A stretch of 52,118 nucleotides of DNA. Origin: Sphingobacterium sp. UBA4616. Lineage in GTDB: Bacteria > Bacteroidota > Bacteroidia > Sphingobacteriales > Sphingobacteriaceae. Positions within the stretch are counted from its first letter, which is position 1. Each line of letters opens with the position of its first letter. The notes under the pieces were generated by a model, which had not been told where the DNA came from, searched no databases, and saw nothing but the letters and a program-made list of their open reading frames with translations. Shown here in pieces: positions 17,053 to 26,339 of the stretch. A program made the position numbers and the translations under genes. Where the stretch lies: contig DGIS01000003.1 of NCBI GenBank assembly GCA_002386525.1, forward strand, positions 1-52,118, given 5' to 3'.

Positions 17053-18875
17053 TTTTTTCCAATAGGCTCCTCCATGGCCTTACCCTCTTTTGAAGCAAGC
17101 AAATAAATGAGAGAAGCTGTTCCATCCATGGTCGGCTCATTGGTACTATAGTCCCCGTAATCATCGTGATAGACGGCCAAATCACTTTGAAACTCCGCAT
17201 AACGATCGGGATTATTCAGCTTGATACCAATCAAATTGCGATAAGTTGATGCCATAATAGGGCCATCAACCAAACCTCCGTCGATCGGGTGCTTTCCCAG
17301 AAACGTGAATGCCGAATGCGGATCCACAGGTGTATCGCCCCAAGATGGAAGACCATAAACCATGCTTGTTCCCCAGGGATTTGTCCCAAACAACCAGTCA
17401 AAATTAGCCTGAGCGAGCTCATCAAATTGTGCATCTCCTGTCAGTTCCTTGTACCACAAACATTGGATGGCAAAAGAGACAGTCAAATTATTGCTGCACC
17501 AGATAAAGGGAACTCCCCGATAAAAGGCATTTAACTCTGCTCTGCGATTAACTTCCTCAATCCCTTGCTTATAGTAAGAAACAATCTCCTCGCGATCTTG
17601 CCCTTTTAATCCTTTTGCCAGTTCATAATGTCCAAGGTTGATAAACGGATACCACTGATAGTGAGCGGCAGTATCGGTTATCATCCAAGGTGTCACCTTC
17701 TCCTGTCTGGCATATTGTAAACCCTCTTGGGCAAATTTCTTTTTCTTTGTCGCTGAAAACTCCATTGCAGCAGCCAACTGCATATCATCCACCCAATTGT
17801 CCTCTGCATAAATATAGGGCGATTTCACAGAAACCGTCTGTGTCACGCCGGGCTTAATATTGGCATAGGCATAGGCGGACGCTGATTTCTTCGACAGCAG
17901 TTTGGCATACTTCCGATCTTCCTTAGCAAACAACGTCGCCCCGAGGCGAAAAGCACTGCTAAATTTACCCGCAGTAGAGCTTGTACCGGTCGTGTTGTTC
18001 ATATACTTGCCCCGCTGTTGTGGCGCACCATCGATAAAATACACCGGCCTTTCAAATCCACGTCCATAATACGGATCTTCCTTAGGCATCCGCATACTGG
18101 CATGATCCCGGTCGTCTCCAATCTGATTGTACATTTCATTAGCCTTGGGATGCATTTTCAACAACCAATCTAACCCCCATTTCGCTTCATCCAGAACATC
18201 CGCACGACCATTTTTACCATCAAGCCCATTCGCCAGCTTCCGATCACTAAACACTCTTGGAAAATCACGATAGGCAGCAAGCAAGTGAAATGTTGCATTT
18301 GCCGAGGTTGTCGCATATTGCAAGTAATCAGAAGCATCGTGCCAACCACCACCAGCATCGATATACGAACTATCTTGAATACCCACCTTTCCAGCGTAAA
18401 GTGTAAAACCATCGTGTGTATGGCAACTATCTTGCAGAAAAGGGTTGAATAATGTCCGTTGTTGTCGCATATATCGCAATACAAAATCTGCGGCCCCTTG
18501 ATAAACGTCCCGTGCAATTCGGAATGTTGCTGATTTTACGTCGTCAGCTTGAACAAAGAAGCGTCCTGTATCTTGTACGGCAGAAAAATCAAAACGAAAA
18601 CTTTGAATAAAAGGACCGTAGGCCCCATAATCTTTTCCAACAGGATGCACATACACGGTTTTACCTGTTTTTGCATTTTTAATCTCAAAAGAACGAAGCT
18701 GCCTGATTGATTTTCCACCCCATACTGCAACCTTCTTACTTGCCGGAGTATAGCCCAATTGGTTTATTCTAATCCAAGCATTTTGCTGTGCTTTCGCAAA
18801 GTTACAAACAAAACATGCAAAAACAAGCATAAAAGCTTGACGTAAATTTAAGAAGTTTAGACATTTTTTTATCAT
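17049..18875 (-). CDS. Glycoside hydrolase family 9 enzyme, exported
   Basis: This is a 608-residue GH9 protein: signal peptide (to about residue 30), an N-terminal immunoglobulin-like CelD_N domain starting INQLGYTP, then the (alpha/alpha)6 catalytic domain. GGWHDASDY (176-184) holds the aspartates Asp180 and Asp183 of the nucleophile/base site. DVLDEAKWGLDWLLKM, DPHSAF and DDYGDYSTNEPTMD follow, with Glu580 as the candidate acid. GH9 members are mostly endoglucanases but include exo-beta-glucosaminidases. Placement between a phosphoesterase and murQ suggests an amino-sugar glycan rather than cellulose. The start at 18875 is preferred over an in-frame TTG at 18914. The stop follows directly after the slippery heptamer A-AAA-AAG. 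Confidence 0.88.
   Translation of the reverse strand: MIKKCLNFLNLRQAFMLVFACFVCNFAKAQQNAWIRINQLGYTPASKKVAVWGGKSIRQLRSFEIKNAKTGKTVYVHPVGKDYGAYGPFIQSFRFDFSAVQDTGRFFVQADDVKSATFRIARDVYQGAADFVLRYMRQQRTLFNPFLQDSCHTHDGFTLYAGKVGIQDSSYIDAGGGWHDASDYLQYATTSANATFHLLAAYRDFPRVFSDRKLANGLDGKNGRADVLDEAKWGLDWLLKMHPKANEMYNQIGDDRDHASMRMPKEDPYYGRGFERPVYFIDGAPQQRGKYMNNTTGTSSTAGKFSSAFRLGATLFAKEDRKYAKLLSKKSASAYAYANIKPGVTQTVSVKSPYIYAEDNWVDDMQLAAAMEFSATKKKKFAQEGLQYARQEKVTPWMITDTAAHYQWYPFINLGHYELAKGLKGQDREEIVSYYKQGIEEVNRRAELNAFYRGVPFIWCSNNLTVSFAIQCLWYKELTGDAQFDELAQANFDWLFGTNPWGTSMVYGLPSWGDTPVDPHSAFTFLGKHPIDGGLVDGPIMASTYRNLIGIKLNNPDRYAEFQSDLAVYHDDYGDYSTNEPTMDGTASLIYLLASKEGKAMEEPIGKK
17052..17058 (-). promoter_or_regulatory. 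Candidate -1 ribosomal frameshift site A-AAA-AAG
   Basis: In the GH9 frame the codons are GGA AAA AAG TAA, which contain the heptamer A-AAA-AAG, the same slippery site as E. coli dnaX. A -1 slip moves reading to GTA ACC CAG and into the deacetylase domain. I saw no strong stimulatory stem just downstream. A simple loss of one A from an A7 run explains the same arrangement. Confidence 0.5.
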
Positions 18876-18918
18876 ATCAAGGCATTTATTTTCAAAAAAG
18901 ATCTTTACGTCCAATTGT

Positions 18919-20778
18919 TTAAAATGCTAACGACACTATTTTACCATCCATTGTGCTCGCAATCACACCTTTTTGACCATTTATTGCAACGGGATTTAGC
19001 ATTCCATTAGATATTTTATATTGCCATACAACTTCGCCTGTTTTTGCGCTTACTGCAGAAAGTAAACCCGAATGACTCGGCACAAACACCAATCTACCGT
19101 TTGTATTAATAGCCGACGGCGTCAACTCATAAGGCAACTTCAATGCAGACTTCCAAACAACATCCATGCTGTTTCCGGCCACCGATACACCCAACAGATC
19201 ACCATCCATTGTCTTTACATAAACCAATTTACGATCTGCAGAAAGTCCCATCGACTCCCGCACTCGGATCGTATCTCTTTTTTCCCGCCAAATAACTGCT
19301 CCTGATTTCGCATCCAGCGCTGTCATAAAACGATCGGGCGCAACCACAAAAACACGATTATTTACGCCGACTGGATTACATGCAGCAGCAGAAAACATGC
19401 GATTGGCCTGTCCATTGTTCCATTCCCAGGAAAGACGACCTGTCTTGGCATTCAGGGCATAAAACCCATTACTCCATGAACCGAAAATTACATTGCCCAA
19501 ATAATAGGTCGGTAATGTTGACACAAATCCTTTGACCTGATCAAAACTCCATTTTACAGCACCTGTTTTAATATCCAACGCTCTAAACTTACCATCAGAA
19601 CCGCCGATAAAAGCAACACCATCGTGTAGTAATGGCGATCCCAAAACCGCCTTCTCTGTCTGCACCTTCCACAGTAATCGACCATTCCGAGCATCCACTG
19701 CATAAATTGCATGATCCGATGATCCAGCCACCACGATTCCTTTCGAAACTGCTGGCGTGGAATACACTTTACCACCAGTACGGAATGCCCATAACTTCCT
19801 GCCGGTCTTTAAATCGAGCGCAAAGATATCTCCGGCAGTGTTTGATGTAATCACGCTATTTTTGTAAACCGTCAGTCCCGCTCCGATATCACTTGCATCT
19901 TCAAAAGTCCAATTGACCTTAACTTGATTGGCATATTTTGTATTGACAGCGTAACTAGGTCTTGGGTAAGTCGCGGTTTCATTTTCAAAATGATGGTTGA
20001 AAAGAGGAACAACGAGCCAAGGCTTTTCTTGCGTACCCAACCCCGGGTTACGCTCTTGATAAGTGGCCTTACCATCTGCTATGGTTACAATATTATAACC
20101 ACCAATTTCCTTATTTGCCCGCAGATTAGAGCGCCCCATTACACCAGGAATTCCTTCCCAATCGTATAATTTATTGATATGCCCGTGCCCACAAATTGCC
20201 AGTTGAACATTCCGTGTTTTAACCCTTTTCAAGGCGTCAAACCAGTTATTCAACGATGAATCTTGTGGATAGTGGTTAATATAGATCAATGGTAGCTGTT
20301 TATCCGGATTCGCGGCAAAAACAGCGTCCATCCAGACCAGATTTTCACGCGGAATCTGACCAGGGCTCATCCGCATGTTTGGACCAGAATTGGTCCCCAT
20401 AAATGCATAGCCTTTGTGCTTGAAGAAAAAAGTTTCACCACCAAAAACGGTGCGAAAAGTATTCGCTCCATTTTCAGACCAATTTCCATCATGATTCCCC
20501 GGAATAACATACCAGGGAAGCTGCAAGCTATCCAAAATCCGCTTAGCCAGCTTGAGCTCGTGATCAGCACCAAACTCGGTGATATCACCAGACAGTATCA
20601 CGAAATCAATATCTTTCACCGTATTTAGATCCTTTACTGTACGTCGCAAATCTTCCGCTCCTGTTGCACCGCCAACATGCGTATCGGTCACATGAGCGAA
20701 TTTGAAAGACTGCTGTGCAATCGAGACATTAAAAATGCAGGATAATGCAATAAAAAAGGTAATAATTGGAAACCTCAT
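18919..20778 (-). CDS. Metallophosphoesterase with C-terminal PQQ-like beta-propeller, exported
   Basis: This 619-residue secreted protein has a signal peptide (to about residue 22, SIAQQ). A calcineurin-like phosphoesterase domain follows, with TDTH (31-34), SGDITE (63-68), GNHDGNW (94-100), INHYPQ and CGHGHINK as metal ligands. From about residue 300 there is a PQQ/WD-like propeller with repeats such as GDIFALDLKTGRKLWAFRTGG and AIYAVDARNGRLLWKV. Metallophosphoesterases remove phosphate or split phosphodiesters; the propeller probably binds glycan or protein. The start is set at MRFPIITFF (20778), because the longer reading frame (20814) would put 12 residues before the signal peptide and run through the upstream operator-like repeats. 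It is first in the operon with GH9, murQ and the symporter. Confidence 0.85.
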   Translation of the reverse strand: MRFPIITFFIALSCIFNVSIAQQSFKFAHVTDTHVGGATGAEDLRRTVKDLNTVKDIDFVILSGDITEFGADHELKLAKRILDSLQLPWYVIPGNHDGNWSENGANTFRTVFGGETFFFKHKGYAFMGTNSGPNMRMSPGQIPRENLVWMDAVFAANPDKQLPLIYINHYPQDSSLNNWFDALKRVKTRNVQLAICGHGHINKLYDWEGIPGVMGRSNLRANKEIGGYNIVTIADGKATYQERNPGLGTQEKPWLVVPLFNHHFENETATYPRPSYAVNTKYANQVKVNWTFEDASDIGAGLTVYKNSVITSNTAGDIFALDLKTGRKLWAFRTGGKVYSTPAVSKGIVVAGSSDHAIYAVDARNGRLLWKVQTEKAVLGSPLLHDGVAFIGGSDGKFRALDIKTGAVKWSFDQVKGFVSTLPTYYLGNVIFGSWSNGFYALNAKTGRLSWEWNNGQANRMFSAAACNPVGVNNRVFVVAPDRFMTALDAKSGAVIWREKRDTIRVRESMGLSADRKLVYVKTMDGDLLGVSVAGNSMDVVWKSALKLPYELTPSAINTNGRLVFVPSHSGLLSAVSAKTGEVVWQYKISNGMLNPVAINGQKGVIASTMDGKIVSLAF

Positions 20779-20800
20779 GCGTAATGTTTTCTTAAAAATA

Positions 20801-20850
20801 GCGTTTTTATGCATAAAACAGAAATAATAATGCGTTTTTATGCAAAAGTA
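20801..20850 (-). promoter_or_regulatory. Promoter and paired operator-like repeats for the phosphoesterase-GH9-murQ unit
   Basis: On the minus strand TACTTTTG (20850-20843) matches the TAnnTTTG -7 element. Immediately downstream the 12-mer GCATAAAAACGC occurs twice (20843-20832 and 20812-20801), 31 bp apart, about three helical turns. The second copy lies in a perfect 14-bp palindrome TTTTATGCATAAAA (20805-20818). The arrangement suits a repressor binding just downstream of the promoter. No matching -33 element is clear. Confidence 0.45.
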
Positions 20851-20905
20851 ATGTTAGATATTGGTTTAGATACGCCTAGACAGCATTCGCTATCAGAGCA
20901 TAAAA

Positions 20906-20935
20906 AAGCCTTGTCTACAAACATAGACAAGGCTT
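20906..20935 (-). terminator. Intrinsic terminator after susD1
   Basis: A perfect 12-bp stem (20906-20917 with 20924-20935) and a 6-nt loop, followed by a T run on the minus strand. It lies 19 bases beyond the susD1 stop and separates the namZ-susC1-susD1 unit from the phosphoesterase unit. Confidence 0.9.
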
Positions 20936-20954
20936 AATAGATATGTAAATTAAA

Positions 20955-22814
20955 TTACCACCCTTTAGTTTGGGTTAACTTATAACCTTTGGCAGCATAT
21001 TCATTCACCTGCTCTAATCCAACAGGCGCAATATAAGAGCGATCTGTAAATGATTCCCGGTTGCGTACGTCCTCAACGCGATAATAACCAATTAACTTAT
21101 CGCCATTCGTACCATCATACGAAATGGTATTACCATTCGCATCCACCACTTTCAACAAACCTTTTTTGCTATCCACCAACAAAGCCGGCATATCTTGTTT
21201 AACATTGATCCAAGGACCCAAGAAATAGTCGTTGTTTTTGCTGAAATCCATGTAATTCAACTTCTTCCAACGCTTGATATCAAGCAGGCGTAATCCTTCA
21301 TAAACAAACTCCATACGTCGCTCACGTCTGATTTCCCACATTAACGGCGAAACGTCAGCATCGCGGGAAGGATCATTTGCAATGGCGCCAACTTGCAATG
21401 GAGCTGTTTTCTGAACACCCTTTGCAACCGCAACAGCATCAAGTGGACGATTACGGATCGCATTAATGGATTTATCGATATCAGTCTGTGTCACTGCAAC
21501 ACCACCGAAACCTTCTGCCAAAATTTGCTTCGCCTCAACCCAGTTCAGCACAACTTCCGCCAAGCGGATCACAGGAGCATCCGAGGTATTTGTACTGGAA
21601 GCCCAAGCTGCTGGATAAGTTTTGCCCAAATAACCCAAAGCTTCTCGGGATGCAAACTTATACGCATAGAAAAGTGTCGACGAAGATGTTAGAGGTTTCT
21701 CGTAGATGGAAGCCTCAAAACGTGGATCACGCGTAAGCGCCAAATCTTTCAGCGTAAAGCTATTTGCATTTGCCAAAGAAGAACTTTGCCATGGCTTACC
21801 GTCGTTACAGATAAAAGATTTAATCAACACAAGATTAGCAGCATTACTCTGGCCTTCTGTACCATTACTATACGATCCTACACTATGCGTTGCACTCTTC
21901 GTAGCATCATAAGCGCGATACATAATTACCTCCTTATTAGCACTTAAATCTTCCGAAGCAAATAAGCTTTTGAAATCACTGCTAAAATTATAGGCATTGG
22001 AAGCCATAACAACTTCCGCGGCTTTTTGTGCCATTTCAAGGTATTTTTTTGCTCTTTCCTTATCTAAATTGTGATAATACAAAAAGGAACCTTCAAACAA
22101 CATCAGTCTGGAGATAAACGATGCCGCCACATATTTGTTCAAATATTGCTTACCATCATTTGTACGCATATTATCCAGTACATACTGAAAATCGTCATAC
22201 ACATGATCCATCACTACCGCACGGCTGTCGCGATCCTTGTACATCAAATCCAGTTCAGTATCTTTCAATTCCTTATCATAATAAGGTACGTCACCAAACA
22301 CTTCGACCAATCGGCTATATTCAAACCCTCTGAAAAAACGAGCTACCGCCATCCAATGACGGTACGTTTCATCATTGATATTCGGTTTGGTTTTGTTCTC
22401 AATACGGTCGATAAAGATATTTGCTTTGCGCACATAAGTAAAACTCCAAGTCGGACCCGCATACTCACGGATCATTTCAGGAGTTTCCATTAAAGCTATC
22501 GTGCTGGAATATTGATTTTTTCGACTTGTAGGAATCGTATTCTCAAAATTATCCTGAATATTTTTCTTCGTGAGATCATCCGAAAAGTTATAACCTGTTA
22601 CCGGCGCATAAGCCGTAGCGAAACCTGTATTATATCCTGTAAAATAATTGGCATAAAACCCGTTAGCGTACAGGCGCAGCGCAAGTTCGTTGCCCCAACC
22701 TTTATCATCTTCCAAGCTTGTCAACTGATTACGATCAAGCACGTCTTTATTACAGGATGATAGCACCAACGTTGCTCCAAGCGCCAAAAATGCTATTTTC
22801 TTTGTAAATTTCAT
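20955..22814 (-). CDS. RagB/SusD family lipoprotein (SusD1)
   Basis: This is a 619-residue surface lipoprotein of the classic RagB/SusD family, which captures ligand over its SusC transporter. The lipobox LSSC puts the lipidated cysteine at about residue 21, followed by NKDVLDRNQ. The helical TPR-type scaffold includes YRHWMAVARFFRGFEYSRLVEVFGDVPYYDKEL, and the C-terminal region carries VSPLMWEIRRERRMEFVYEGLRLLDIKRWKKL, both hallmarks of the family. The gene starts 11 bases after susC1. Being in the namZ operon, its ligand is inferred to be a MurNAc-containing glycan or muropeptide. Confidence 0.93.
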   Translation of the reverse strand: MKFTKKIAFLALGATLVLSSCNKDVLDRNQLTSLEDDKGWGNELALRLYANGFYANYFTGYNTGFATAYAPVTGYNFSDDLTKKNIQDNFENTIPTSRKNQYSSTIALMETPEMIREYAGPTWSFTYVRKANIFIDRIENKTKPNINDETYRHWMAVARFFRGFEYSRLVEVFGDVPYYDKELKDTELDLMYKDRDSRAVVMDHVYDDFQYVLDNMRTNDGKQYLNKYVAASFISRLMLFEGSFLYYHNLDKERAKKYLEMAQKAAEVVMASNAYNFSSDFKSLFASEDLSANKEVIMYRAYDATKSATHSVGSYSNGTEGQSNAANLVLIKSFICNDGKPWQSSSLANANSFTLKDLALTRDPRFEASIYEKPLTSSSTLFYAYKFASREALGYLGKTYPAAWASSTNTSDAPVIRLAEVVLNWVEAKQILAEGFGGVAVTQTDIDKSINAIRNRPLDAVAVAKGVQKTAPLQVGAIANDPSRDADVSPLMWEIRRERRMEFVYEGLRLLDIKRWKKLNYMDFSKNNDYFLGPWINVKQDMPALLVDSKKGLLKVVDANGNTISYDGTNGDKLIGYYRVEDVRNRESFTDRSYIAPVGLEQVNEYAAKGYKLTQTKGW

Positions 22815-22825
22815 TGTTGTAAATT

Positions 22826-25800
22826 TTAAAAATTAACCTGAACACCAAACGACACCGACTTAAACATTGGTGTACCAACACCTGTTCTACCCGAGTTATA
22901 ATTTGTAGCATTAAAAATAGAAAATCCATTGATTGCCTCGGGGTCTACCGGTAAGCCGTTCAGCTTATCAAAAGTGAAGAAGTTTTCCAATGAAGTATAT
23001 ACTCTTGCCGTTTTGATAAATGCTTTTCGCGTCAATGTCGACGGAAAGGTATAACCCAATGTGATATTTTTAATACGTAAATACGACATATCCAATAGGT
23101 AACGGGACTGTTTAACCATATTGTTTGCATCATTGCTTGCCGCATTATTATATGCTCTCGGATAGAAAGCACCTGTATGGTCTGCAGACCAGAAATTATC
23201 AGCGATTGCTGAAGGCATAGCACCATCCGAAGCGTTATAACCTGGAATCGTCAAGAAACCATTACCCCAGATCTGACGTTTTCCAACCCCCTGCATAAAT
23301 CCAGAAAGATCAAAGCCCTTATAGTCAAATCCCAAACGGAAGCCATATTCATAACGCGGTGTTTCGTTACCGATGATTTCCATATCACCATGATCATCCA
23401 GGGTACCAGCTCCGGCATTAATCTGACCATCGCCATTCAAATCAGTAAATTTCACGTCACCAGGACCAAATTTAAAATTACTGCTTGTCGGGAAGGTATT
23501 GTAAGCACCATTCGGATCTGAAAGTTTATTAAATTTCTTTTTATTAATTTCAATCTCCACAATCTTACCCGAAGCATCATATTCAAAATCACCCGCCTGA
23601 TATAATCTATCAGTACGATAACCCCAGATTTCACCCACATCTTTACCATTATAGTAATCTGAAATTACCCGCGTGTTTGTATATTGCAGAATAGTCGTTT
23701 TCGCATCCGATAACGTTCCTCTGACATTAAAGCCAAAGCCGCCTTCAAAACGATGGTTAAAATCTAAAGCGAGTTCCCATCCTTGTGTACGTAAGGCGCC
23801 AAAGTTACCCTGTGGTGCAGGAGCTCCAAAAGTTGCACTAACATCACCACTTGGGACGATCATGTTTTTAGTATCTCTTCTATACCAATCGAAAACTAAT
23901 CCCAATTTATTTTTGAACATGCGCATATCCAAACCTATGTCTGTCGTTTCAATACGCTGCCACTTCAATTCACTTCTTACTGCCGAAGGAGTTCCAATCG
24001 TAAAATAACGGCTACCGTCAGCACCCAACCAAGCTACATCCCCCGGTATCATGGTCGATGTGTATAAACTTGGAGGTACAGTTTGATCACCAATAGATCC
24101 CCACGAACCTCTAAACTTCAACTGATTAAGTGTAGGCTTAGCCCATTCCATAAAACTCTCTTCCGAAGCTACCCAACCTGCCGAGAAAGATGGGAACCAT
24201 TGCCATTTCAAATCTTTCGGAAATTTCGAAGAACCATCATAGCGAATGTTTGCCTCCACAAGATATTTATTTTTATAGGCATAATTTACACGTCCGAAAT
24301 AGCCTAGTTGTGCCTCCCATGCAGCATCACCTTTCGCCAATTGCGCAGACGTATTTACACCGAAACCCAATTGTGGATTACGAATATCCAATAAGTTAAA
24401 TGTTTGCGAAGAGTTCATATCATAATCCAACGTCACACGGTTAACACCGGCAATAAATTTGAAATCATGATCATCGTCCAGATTTAAATCATAGGTCGTG
24501 AACGCATTGATAGTATTATTACGACGAGCACCTGAAGCTCTCAAAAAGTGATCAGGATTTGCTCCATTAGCCGTATATGTATAGTAATTCAGATCATATG
24601 CAGCCATCGCTCCTGTAGCACCTGCAGCAACCACCTGACCATCAGAATTTACATAGATCGGATTACCCGAAGCATCTTTTCTTGCTACACCCGCAACCCA
24701 AGAATCTGCCGCCGTAAAACGTGTACCAGGCTGCGTTGTGATTTCCTCTTGATTGGAGAATGTGTAATCAAAATCAACTTTCCAGTTCTTCTTGATATTC
24801 ACAGTTGCTCCTAAATTCAAATTGATGTAGTTATTTTGGAAACTCGCCGTATTTGCGGAAGACGTCTCACTCCATGGGCTACGAATCATATTACCTCTGT
24901 CGTCATACCCCATCGGATACAATGAGCTCCAGCGATAGAGATACAACCACGGATCTGCGGTGGTTGAACTTGTTGTATAAGGGTACTCTTTTTTACGGCG
25001 CGACACCATAGCACCACCGCGCACCGTTAAATATTTATTAATATCAGAGGATATGCGCAATGCCGCATTTGTACGGTTAAACTTGTCATGATCCGTTGTT
25101 TTCATCATACCAGACTGACTCAACAAACCCATGCTCAAATTATATTGTGTCTTACCAGATGTACCCGAAATACTTAAATCATGCTGAGAAGTAGGGGCAG
25201 CCTTACGGATCATATAATCCTCTACGTTGTAGGTGCGAACACCATACTTTTTAGTAGGTTCGGCAGGATTGACATACCAATCACGGCCATAAACAGTAGG
25301 ATCATTAGCACCAATGGAGTTACCGTAATTCTTTTTCCAATCCAATGCCCGCTGATAGCTTTCGCGGTTAATTTTGTAAAAAGCACCTGTCTCAGATTCC
25401 CCGACACGTTCAGCTGCTTCCAAAGAATATTTGAGCGCATTCACATCGCCCATATTATAATCTACGGCAGAGTTCTGAAAGGAGAAGTTATTGGAATAAT
25501 TGATATTGAAGCTATCGCCACCCTTTGCTCCTTTTTTTGTGGTAATCAATACCACACCAAATGCAGCTTTAGCACCATAAATAGAAGAAGCAGCTGCATC
25601 CTTCAGTACCGAAATAGACTCGACATCAGCAGGATTAACCAATTGGATACTTGGAATCTCCACATTATCCAATAAAATAAGCGGACTAGATCCCCCAGCA
25701 ATCGAACCCATTTGACCACGGATTTTCATCACCGGATCGGAACCAACTTCTCCACTAGGCACCACAACAGTCAGACCCGGTGTCGTACCTTGAATACCGC

Positions 25801-26287
25801 GGCCAACATCTGCAATAGCACGGCCCTGAAGATTATCCTTTACGTTAATAGTAGAAACAGCACCAGTTAAGTTACCTTTTTTCTGAGTACCGTACCCCAC
25901 CACCACAACTTCATCCAACGCTTGATTATCGTCTGCTAGCGTCACATCAAGCGAACCTGAAGTTACGGTAACTTCCTTCGTCACGTATCCAACAGATGAA
26001 AAACGCAACTTGCTCCCCACGGCAGCTGTAATTTTAAATTGTCCTTGAGCATCGGTCTTTGTTGACGCAGTACCGCCAATCAAAAATACACTTACCCCAG
26101 AGACTGGACCTTTTCCATCCTTTACAGTACCTTGCACCGTATTTTGAACCGCACCTTTTGCAGAAGAACGTAGAAGAGCGCTTGTTAAATTACCACTGTT
26201 CAACGTACCTTCTTTTTTAGTAAAAGAATAGGATTCAGAAGGAAAACTCAATCCAAGAGCAACAGAAAATAGTACAAATTTTCTCAT
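22826..26287 (-). CDS. SusC/RagA family TonB-linked outer-membrane transporter (SusC1)
   Basis: This is a 1153-residue TonB-dependent barrel of the SusC/RagA family. A signal peptide is followed by an unusual spacer of about 35 residues before the carboxypeptidase-like beta-sandwich (VQGTVKDGKGPVSGVSVFL). Next comes the TonB-box/plug junction LDEVVVVGYGTQKKGNLTGAVSTI and a 22-strand barrel ending in SFGVQVNF. The plug carries the SusC signature SISVLKDAAASSIYGAKAAFGVVLITTKKG. It lies 52 bases after namZ and 11 before susD1. It should import oligosaccharides captured by SusD1; identity of the ligand is inferred from namZ. Confidence 0.93.
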   Translation of the reverse strand: MRKFVLFSVALGLSFPSESYSFTKKEGTLNSGNLTSALLRSSAKGAVQNTVQGTVKDGKGPVSGVSVFLIGGTASTKTDAQGQFKITAAVGSKLRFSSVGYVTKEVTVTSGSLDVTLADDNQALDEVVVVGYGTQKKGNLTGAVSTINVKDNLQGRAIADVGRGIQGTTPGLTVVVPSGEVGSDPVMKIRGQMGSIAGGSSPLILLDNVEIPSIQLVNPADVESISVLKDAAASSIYGAKAAFGVVLITTKKGAKGGDSFNINYSNNFSFQNSAVDYNMGDVNALKYSLEAAERVGESETGAFYKINRESYQRALDWKKNYGNSIGANDPTVYGRDWYVNPAEPTKKYGVRTYNVEDYMIRKAAPTSQHDLSISGTSGKTQYNLSMGLLSQSGMMKTTDHDKFNRTNAALRISSDINKYLTVRGGAMVSRRKKEYPYTTSSTTADPWLYLYRWSSLYPMGYDDRGNMIRSPWSETSSANTASFQNNYINLNLGATVNIKKNWKVDFDYTFSNQEEITTQPGTRFTAADSWVAGVARKDASGNPIYVNSDGQVVAAGATGAMAAYDLNYYTYTANGANPDHFLRASGARRNNTINAFTTYDLNLDDDHDFKFIAGVNRVTLDYDMNSSQTFNLLDIRNPQLGFGVNTSAQLAKGDAAWEAQLGYFGRVNYAYKNKYLVEANIRYDGSSKFPKDLKWQWFPSFSAGWVASEESFMEWAKPTLNQLKFRGSWGSIGDQTVPPSLYTSTMIPGDVAWLGADGSRYFTIGTPSAVRSELKWQRIETTDIGLDMRMFKNKLGLVFDWYRRDTKNMIVPSGDVSATFGAPAPQGNFGALRTQGWELALDFNHRFEGGFGFNVRGTLSDAKTTILQYTNTRVISDYYNGKDVGEIWGYRTDRLYQAGDFEYDASGKIVEIEINKKKFNKLSDPNGAYNTFPTSSNFKFGPGDVKFTDLNGDGQINAGAGTLDDHGDMEIIGNETPRYEYGFRLGFDYKGFDLSGFMQGVGKRQIWGNGFLTIPGYNASDGAMPSAIADNFWSADHTGAFYPRAYNNAASNDANNMVKQSRYLLDMSYLRIKNITLGYTFPSTLTRKAFIKTARVYTSLENFFTFDKLNGLPVDPEAINGFSIFNATNYNSGRTGVGTPMFKSVSFGVQVNF

Positions 26288-26339
26288 TGATTATAGAGTT
26301 TTAAAATAAATGATTCTAGTTAATATTTGTTAGTTATTG

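Noticed and set aside
16973..17200. 75-residue third-frame reading across the GH9-deacetylase junction
   Set aside because: It overlaps both real frames, has no family resemblance, and does not lead into the deacetylase domain.
20779..20814. Longer start for the phosphoesterase gene
   Set aside because: It would place 12 residues before a good signal peptide and translate through the palindromic operator-like sequence.
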